Positions 48,855 to 53,307 of a stretch of DNA of 53,307 nucleotides are shown here, piece by piece. Below the pieces are notes generated by a model. That model did not search any database. It was given only the letters and a program-made list of their open reading frames with translations, and was not told the origin of the DNA. How positions within the stretch are numbered: the first letter of the stretch is position 1; the number at the start of each line of letters is the position of its first letter. This stretch comes from Fimbriimonadaceae bacterium (GTDB lineage Bacteria; Armatimonadota; Fimbriimonadia; Fimbriimonadales; Fimbriimonadaceae). The stretch covers positions 1 through 53,307 of the forward strand of contig JAICWL010000010.1 of assembly GCA_025934835.1 (NCBI GenBank), in the 5' to 3' direction. The position numbers and the translations under genes are program-made.

Positions 48855-50596
48855 CGTTCAGCGACCTCGTTTTCATCGTAGGCACACTGCTGAGTTGGGT
48901 CGGCTGGTACCTGGCCTTTCGCGCGGTGGTCATCGCCACCGACATGTTCATCGGTCGGCCAAGCGTAGGGTCGAAGACGATGCAGCAAAGGCTGCTGTGG
49001 TCGGCGTGCCCCGCGGGGCTCGCGCTCGCAATCGGCGGCGTGCTGCCGATGAAGGCAGGGTCGTCGCCCGGAGTGGCTTGGCGGTTCCCGCTCTTTTGGA
49101 CGGTCATGCCGTACACGGCATGGCTGGGCCTCGCGTGCGCGGCGATGGTGATCGTTCGCGCCGTGCAGGCGTGGCTTGGGCTGAACGGCATGGAACGAGC
49201 GGCCCGACTGAAGGCCGCCGGTTTCTGGGCGCTCGGGGCGGCGCTGTGCATCGTGCTCTATGGGCAAGACCCGGGCAGCAAGATCACGGTCTTGAAAGGT
49301 GGCATATCGATGAGCCCGACGACCGTGGTGTCGATCGTGCTGCTTGCTGCCGGTGCGATCGTCGCCATGACGCTGGCCGGCAGGGCCACGGCGAGCCGGG
49401 GGCTCGCGAAGTCGGTAGTAACCCAGGCGATGCTCGTGGCGGGCTCTCTCGTGTTCGGTTTGCCGTTCGCGTTCTTGCTGGTGACGAGCTTCAAAGAGGA
49501 CCGAGACATGTCCTCGCCCAACGGCATCGTGTGGGTTCCGCGCGTCCAGGATACGAAGCCGTATTTCGATCCGCTGAACCCTACCTACCAAGGGACGTAC
49601 AAGGGGACGACGGTGCAGGGCGTGGTTATCGCTCACCAGCCGAACGGCGACGTGCGGATCGACATCGCCAAACCGCTCGCCATCCGAGGCGTCACGTTCG
49701 ATACCCCGCTTTCGGCGTTGAAGGTCGTGCCCACAGACGCGCCGGTTGTGACCGCTTCGCTAAAAGGGATGCCTATCGAAGGCATGGTTGTCAAAGACCT
49801 CGACGACGGCCGCAAGCAGATCCAGGTGCTGAAGCCTCCAGCGCTCAAGGGCCAGACCGCGCTGTTTCTACCGGGGGACGTTCAGCCGGTGCGTCACATC
49901 GGCTTAAAACTGGACAACTATCCCGAGGCGCTGAGCTATCTGCCGCCGGAAACCGACCAGGGGCTCGTGTATCTCAAGAACACGCTGATCATCGTTGTTC
50001 TCTCGGTGATCGGCACGATCCTCAGCTCGTCGGTCGTGGCGTACGCGTTCTCGCGAATGAAGTTTCCGGGCCGAGACGCGCTGTTTATGATTTTGCTGAG
50101 CACGATGATGCTGCCAGGCGCCGTTACGCTGATGCCGCAGTTCCTCATCTTCCGCCAGCTCGGATGGATCGATACGCTCTATCCGCTTTGGGTTCCGGCG
50201 TTCTTCGCCTCGGCGTTCAACGTGTTCTTGCTGCGGCAGTTTTTCATGCAGGTTCCGATGGAGCTGGAGGACGCGGCGAAGATCGACGGCTGCAGCTACC
50301 TAAAGACCTACTGGAACATCATGATGCCGCAGATCCAGCCGGCGCTCGCGGTAATCGCGATCTGGACGTTCCTGGGGGCCTGGAACAACTTCATGGGCCC
50401 GCTGATATATATCAACTCGCCCGAGAACATGCCGCTCAGCTATGCTCTCCAGCTTTTCCAGGGCGACCGGTCGGGTGAGCCGGGCCTCCTGATGGCGTTT
50501 GCGACGCTGTGTATGCTTCCCGTCCTGCTGCTGTTCTTCTTTGCGCAGAAGTACTTCATCGAGGGCGTTACCCTGAGCGGTTTCGGCGGCCGCTAG
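48851..50596 (+). CDS. MalG-type sugar permease with extra N-terminal helices and a large loop insert
   Basis: 581 residues, about twice the usual 270-300. The first 190 residues add four to five membrane segments with no counterpart in MalG (VFIVGTLLSWVGWYLAF, LALAIGGVLPMKAG, YTAWLGLACAAMVIV, VSIVLLAAGAIVAM). The MalG core begins near residue 190 (MLVAGSLVFGLPFAFLLVTS), but between its first and second helices there is a 150-residue extracytoplasmic insert (about 220-370) including GVVIAHQPNGDVRIDIA and GMPIEGMVVKDLDDGRKQIQ, a beta-rich repeat. The EAA loop LEDAAKIDGCSYLKTYWNIM at about 470 contacts the ATPase. It pairs with the fused permease upstream. Confidence 0.88.
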   Translation: MTFSDLVFIVGTLLSWVGWYLAFRAVVIATDMFIGRPSVGSKTMQQRLLWSACPAGLALAIGGVLPMKAGSSPGVAWRFPLFWTVMPYTAWLGLACAAMVIVRAVQAWLGLNGMERAARLKAAGFWALGAALCIVLYGQDPGSKITVLKGGISMSPTTVVSIVLLAAGAIVAMTLAGRATASRGLAKSVVTQAMLVAGSLVFGLPFAFLLVTSFKEDRDMSSPNGIVWVPRVQDTKPYFDPLNPTYQGTYKGTTVQGVVIAHQPNGDVRIDIAKPLAIRGVTFDTPLSALKVVPTDAPVVTASLKGMPIEGMVVKDLDDGRKQIQVLKPPALKGQTALFLPGDVQPVRHIGLKLDNYPEALSYLPPETDQGLVYLKNTLIIVVLSVIGTILSSSVVAYAFSRMKFPGRDALFMILLSTMMLPGAVTLMPQFLIFRQLGWIDTLYPLWVPAFFASAFNVFLLRQFFMQVPMELEDAAKIDGCSYLKTYWNIMMPQIQPALAVIAIWTFLGAWNNFMGPLIYINSPENMPLSYALQLFQGDRSGEPGLLMAFATLCMLPVLLLFFFAQKYFIEGVTLSGFGGR

Positions 50597-50620
50597 CCGC
50601 CCGCCGGGTCCTGCCGGAAC

Positions 50621-50641
50621 ACCTTCGCCTCCCGCGAAGGT
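50621..50641. other. Hairpin between the permease and the adaptor gene
   Basis: ACCTTCGC and GCGAAGGT form an 8-base stem around CTCCC, 25 bases after the permease stop and 27 bases before ATG 50668. No T tract. It could be a weak attenuator or processing site that sets the adaptor level below the transporter. Confidence 0.5.
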
Positions 50642-50667
50642 CCGTGACTTGGGAGCAATTCAACGAT

Positions 50668-51831
50668 ATGAAACCGTATTTCTTTTTTACTTGGGTGGCG
50701 GCCGCGGCGTTATTGGCCGGGTGCGGGCCCAACTCGACCACGAGTTCGAACGGCGCCGCCGAGCGGTTCACGAAGCCGACCTCGGTCCAGGTGCAGCGCC
50801 GAGACATCACTGGCTACGACATGCTGAAAGGGGCGATCTACATGCCGCCGGAAGCTCAGGTTAGCATCTACCCGAAGTACAACGCGCCCGTGCAGAAGGT
50901 GGACGCGGCGGTCGGGGACAACGTCAAGCGCGGCCAGATTCTGGTGGAGCTTGCGTTCCCGGACGTGCAGGCGGCTTTGCAGAATGCGAAGGACACGTAT
51001 CAGGCGGCCCAGAGCGCCTATGAAAGCGCCAAGACCCAATACGATGGGCCGGTCAAGCAGGCGAAGCAGGCGGTCGACCAGGCCCGGTCCACCGAGCGCC
51101 AGATTCGGAGCCAAACCACGCCGGGCGGGGACGCAACAGATCTCCAGCAGGCGCGTTCGGCCCGCGAGGCCGCCGAGCAGACTTTGCAGCAAGCCACGGC
51201 CGACTTCAATGCGAACATGCTGATCTACAAGCAGCAGCTCGATTCGGCCCAGGCCGCCTTGACGGAGGCGCGGAACGGCGCGAAACAGGCTTTCGTGCGG
51301 TCTCCGATAGGGGGGACGCTGCTCGTCCTGAACGCTCAGGTGGGCCAGACTCTCGGCGGCGACCCGAAGACGCCGGTCGCAACGGTTGCGAATTTGGCTG
51401 CGCTGCAACTCAAAGCAGACCTCACGCCGGAGCAGGTGACCAAGGTCAAGGTCGGAACCCCGGTGGTCGCGCAGTTCAAGGAAACGGGAGATAAGGTGTT
51501 CGACGGCAAGGTCTCGCGCATTCGGACGCTGCCGGGTTCGAGCGGCGGCCCGGTGGTTACCGAGGCTACGATCGACTTACAAAATGTGAGTGCGCTCGTA
51601 AAGCCTGGCATGACGATTACGCTGCTCGGGGTGCGAACCGGCGAAGTCAAGGACGTGCTCGCCGTGCCGGTGCAGGCCGTCGACCAGGATTCGGCCGGCC
51701 ACACGATCGTTCACGTTCAGAAGAATGGCACTTGGACGGACGTTTCGGTGGAAACGGGGCTCAGCGACGGGAACTACACCGAGATCAGGTCCGGCTTGAA
51801 CGAGGGCGACACGATTCAGGTCACGCCGTAG
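50668..51831 (+). CDS. HlyD/RND-type membrane-fusion adaptor lipoprotein
   Basis: 387 residues from ATG 50668. MKPYFFFTWVAAAALLAGCG is a lipoprotein signal, Cys at residue 19. Then a lipoyl-type half-domain (SIYPKYNAPVQKVDAAVGDN and KRGQILVELAF), a long helical hairpin rich in Ala/Gln (about 105-205, including YQAAQSAYESAKTQYD and QDSAQAAL-like DSAQAALTEARNGA), the second lipoyl half (RSPIGGTLLVLNAQVGQ), a beta-barrel domain and a C-terminal membrane-proximal domain with GLNEGDTIQVTP. Such adaptors bridge an inner-membrane pump and an outer-membrane channel, or work with MacB-type ABC exporters. No pump is encoded next to it. Confidence 0.87.
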   Translation: MKPYFFFTWVAAAALLAGCGPNSTTSSNGAAERFTKPTSVQVQRRDITGYDMLKGAIYMPPEAQVSIYPKYNAPVQKVDAAVGDNVKRGQILVELAFPDVQAALQNAKDTYQAAQSAYESAKTQYDGPVKQAKQAVDQARSTERQIRSQTTPGGDATDLQQARSAREAAEQTLQQATADFNANMLIYKQQLDSAQAALTEARNGAKQAFVRSPIGGTLLVLNAQVGQTLGGDPKTPVATVANLAALQLKADLTPEQVTKVKVGTPVVAQFKETGDKVFDGKVSRIRTLPGSSGGPVVTEATIDLQNVSALVKPGMTITLLGVRTGEVKDVLAVPVQAVDQDSAGHTIVHVQKNGTWTDVSVETGLSDGNYTEIRSGLNEGDTIQVTP

Positions 51832-51865
51832 AGGTGCGAACCTGCCTGGGCAGGCTCGCACGACA

Positions 51866-52846
51866 TTAACGCAGCGAGTAGGTGAGCTGCCATTGCGAGT
51901 TGGTCGGCGCGCCGTCCGCTTCGGCATAGGGGTAGATGAAGTTATTCAGCGGCCCCTGATGCTGAGGCGGGCTGAGCGTTAGGTCTCTTCCTCGGGACAG
52001 GGCCACGGCCGAGCGAGGAAGCACCAGGCTCCCAACGAGCGTCTTCTCCACGGCGGGCTTGCCGGCATCCAGCCAGCGGCGTCCGTCCGAGGCGTCTACC
52101 GGCAGCCACTCCCGCGTGGAGCGGTCGTACACCCAGGCCCAGCAATGGTAACCGCCGATTTTGCCCTGTTGCGGAACAGCGTCCGGGGTTGGGATGCCGG
52201 TCAACGGGAAGCCATATTCGATGAACGCGGGGATGCCTACGCTACGGGCGAGCGAGATCAGGTAGCTGTGCAGATCCGAGCAATTACCCTTCTTGTAATC
52301 GCACACGAACGCTACGTCCCCGTCGCCGTAGTGGGGAGACTCTTTCTTGTAGTCGTACTGCATCGTGCCGACGACATGGTCGAAGAGGGAGCGAATCCGC
52401 TCTTCCGGAAGCTTCTCCGAGCCGAGGACCTTCCTTGCAATGTCTGCGTAAGGCTCGCCGGTCGGCACGAGCCGATCCGCGACGAGCTCGGATGCCGGCC
52501 GGATGTCGAGCTTGGTCGCGGTCGTCTTGATTCGGTCCACATCGAAGGAAACCTGCACAGTCACCGGGGAGGTGGGCTTGTCCACGCGGACGTACACCAT
52601 CTGGTTTCCGAACTTGGGCTCTTGGCCGATGCGATATTTCGCCGGGCTCTCCACGCGAAGGTTAGTGACCTTTTGGAAAGCGTCGTCGGACGGGATCGGC
52701 AGCCAGATATCGAGCTTGTCGACTTGGCGCGGAGGCGACACGGTCGCCGTGTAGGAAAAATGGCACGCGATCGAAGCTGCCTTAGGATTCGAGGCTAGCG
52801 CACACGGCGCCAGCAGGATAGCGAGAGTCAGGAGCCGCGGGCGCAT
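51866..52846 (-). CDS. Secreted transglutaminase-like cysteine protein
   Basis: 326 residues from ATG 52846, supported by GGAGGTG 6 bases upstream; a GTG at 52861 is less likely. A signal peptide (MRPRLLTLAILLAPCALAS) is followed by a beta domain (YTATVSPPRQVDKLDIWLPI) and a transglutaminase core with the triad Cys189 (KKGNCSDLHSYLISLAR), His234 (GGYHCWAWVYD) and Asp251 (LPVDASDGRRW). Such proteins hydrolyse or form amide bonds; the family is most often peptidase-like in bacteria. It is convergent with the adaptor gene and lies 62 bases past the MutS stop on the same strand. Confidence 0.85.
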   Translation of the reverse strand: MRPRLLTLAILLAPCALASNPKAASIACHFSYTATVSPPRQVDKLDIWLPIPSDDAFQKVTNLRVESPAKYRIGQEPKFGNQMVYVRVDKPTSPVTVQVSFDVDRIKTTATKLDIRPASELVADRLVPTGEPYADIARKVLGSEKLPEERIRSLFDHVVGTMQYDYKKESPHYGDGDVAFVCDYKKGNCSDLHSYLISLARSVGIPAFIEYGFPLTGIPTPDAVPQQGKIGGYHCWAWVYDRSTREWLPVDASDGRRWLDAGKPAVEKTLVGSLVLPRSAVALSRGRDLTLSPPQHQGPLNNFIYPYAEADGAPTNSQWQLTYSLR

Positions 52847-52908
52847 CTGCGGCACCTCCACAACTTGATTATCATTTTGCCACCGAAAGGATCATACGCA
52901 AGCCGTGG

Positions 52909-53307
52909 CTATGTAGTGTGCTTTTGCTTCCAGACTTCGAGGAATTTTAGCGCGTCCATTGGGGTGATCCGGTCGATGTCGAGGCTCCTGAGCTCTTTGA
53001 TGATCTCGGGATCTTCCGCTTCGAAAAGCGTGAGCTGGATTTTCTGCGCGCCTCGGACCGCAGTCGGCGCTTTGACGCGATCTTCGAGCTCTCCGAGCAC
53101 TTCCTGGGCTCGCCTGAGCACGCTGCCGGGGACGCCGGCCATGCGCGCGACATGGATGCCGTAGCTGCGATCGGTGCCGCCGGGGAGCACGCGATGGGTC
53201 CAGACGATGTCGTCTCCCACTTCCTCGACCGCCACACGAAAGTTCGATACTCCGGGCACCTGCTCGGCGAGCGAATTGAGCTGGTGATAGTGCGTCGCGA
53301 ACATGGT
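52909..53307 (-). CDS. mutS: DNA mismatch repair protein MutS, C-terminal part (5' end outside window)
   Basis: 132 codons, open to the right edge. TMFATHYHQLNSLAEQVPGV matches the late ATPase domain of MutS (the FATHYHEL segment), and RSYGIHVARMAGVP with VLRRAQEVLGELED the following helices and dimer-contact region. The end, with TLFEAEDPEIIKELRSLDID, corresponds to the C-terminal linker and tail. The full protein binds mismatched bases and recruits MutL. Only its last part is visible; the stop is at 52909. Confidence 0.9.
   Translation of the reverse strand, partial: TMFATHYHQLNSLAEQVPGVSNFRVAVEEVGDDIVWTHRVLPGGTDRSYGIHVARMAGVPGSVLRRAQEVLGELEDRVKAPTAVRGAQKIQLTLFEAEDPEIIKELRSLDIDRITPMDALKFLEVWKQKHTT

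Overview
The window is about 53 kb of GC-rich bacterial chromosome (roughly 60% G+C by eye), densely packed with genes, many of them overlapping by 1-23 bases. It contains no rRNA, tRNA, CRISPR array, transposase or phage gene that I could see. The gene mix points to an Armatimonadota-type organism, most likely of the Fimbriimonadia: a copper amine oxidase N-terminal-domain protein, a DUF1800/DUF1501 pair, twin-arginine and lipoprotein signals, CUT1-type sugar transport genes, and many secreted proteins without known function. The lineage is inferred from gene content, not from a marker tree.

Layout. 1-2.65 kb: three tandem copies of a secreted helical-repeat (TPR-like) gene, the third broken by two nonsense codons. 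2.65-5.7 kb: adenosine deaminase, a large lipoprotein and a DUF2382-type pseudogene. 5.7-12.5 kb: pyruvate kinase, small secreted or membrane proteins, a secreted protein gene with a frameshift, a TPR protein, a short RNase HIII, a DinB protein and a ThuA protein. 12.6-19.2 kb: a sedolisin protease, an M14 carboxypeptidase, and a molybdenum hydroxylase pair (iorA/iorB-like) with an XdhC maturation factor. 19.2-26.9 kb: copper amine oxidase-N protein, LacZ-type beta-galactosidase, nitronate monooxygenase, a helix-hairpin-helix protein, an HDOD protein, a MarR regulator and an unknown protein. 27.1-30.3 kb: DUF1501, DUF1800 and a membrane protein in one operon. 30.7-32.6 kb: ammonium transporter plus PII regulator. 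32.6-37.5 kb: a gluzincin-like protein, DinB, esterase, TfoX-N protein, a sugar-binding lipoprotein, an orphan ABC ATPase and a small anchored protein. 37.6-43.1 kb: one long plus-strand run of glycosyltransferase, Trm112-like, AroQ, M24 peptidase, a catalytically degenerate ABC ATPase-like protein, a YeiH-type permease and ThyX. 43.1-44.5 kb: an AbrB-like/RelE-like toxin-antitoxin pair between two 33-base direct repeats. 44.5-46.3 kb: a c-di-AMP (ydaO-type) riboswitch driving a 94-residue unknown protein and an MFS transporter. 46.4-51.8 kb: a sugar ABC transporter whose binding protein is fused to its first permease, a second permease with a large extracytoplasmic insert, and an HlyD-like adaptor. 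51.9-53.3 kb: a transglutaminase-like protein and the C-terminal end of MutS.

How the genes work together. AmtB and PII form the usual nitrogen-sensing pair. The iorA/iorB/xdhC set is a complete periplasmic-type molybdenum hydroxylase without an FAD subunit. The sugar ABC operon has no ATPase of its own and presumably borrows a shared one. The points most worth following up are the c-di-AMP riboswitch in front of an unknown gene, the binding-protein/permease fusion with its expanded partner, the ATPase-like protein that has lost its catalytic glutamate and switch histidine, the repeat-flanked toxin-antitoxin module, and the tandem secreted paralogs with a conserved junction.
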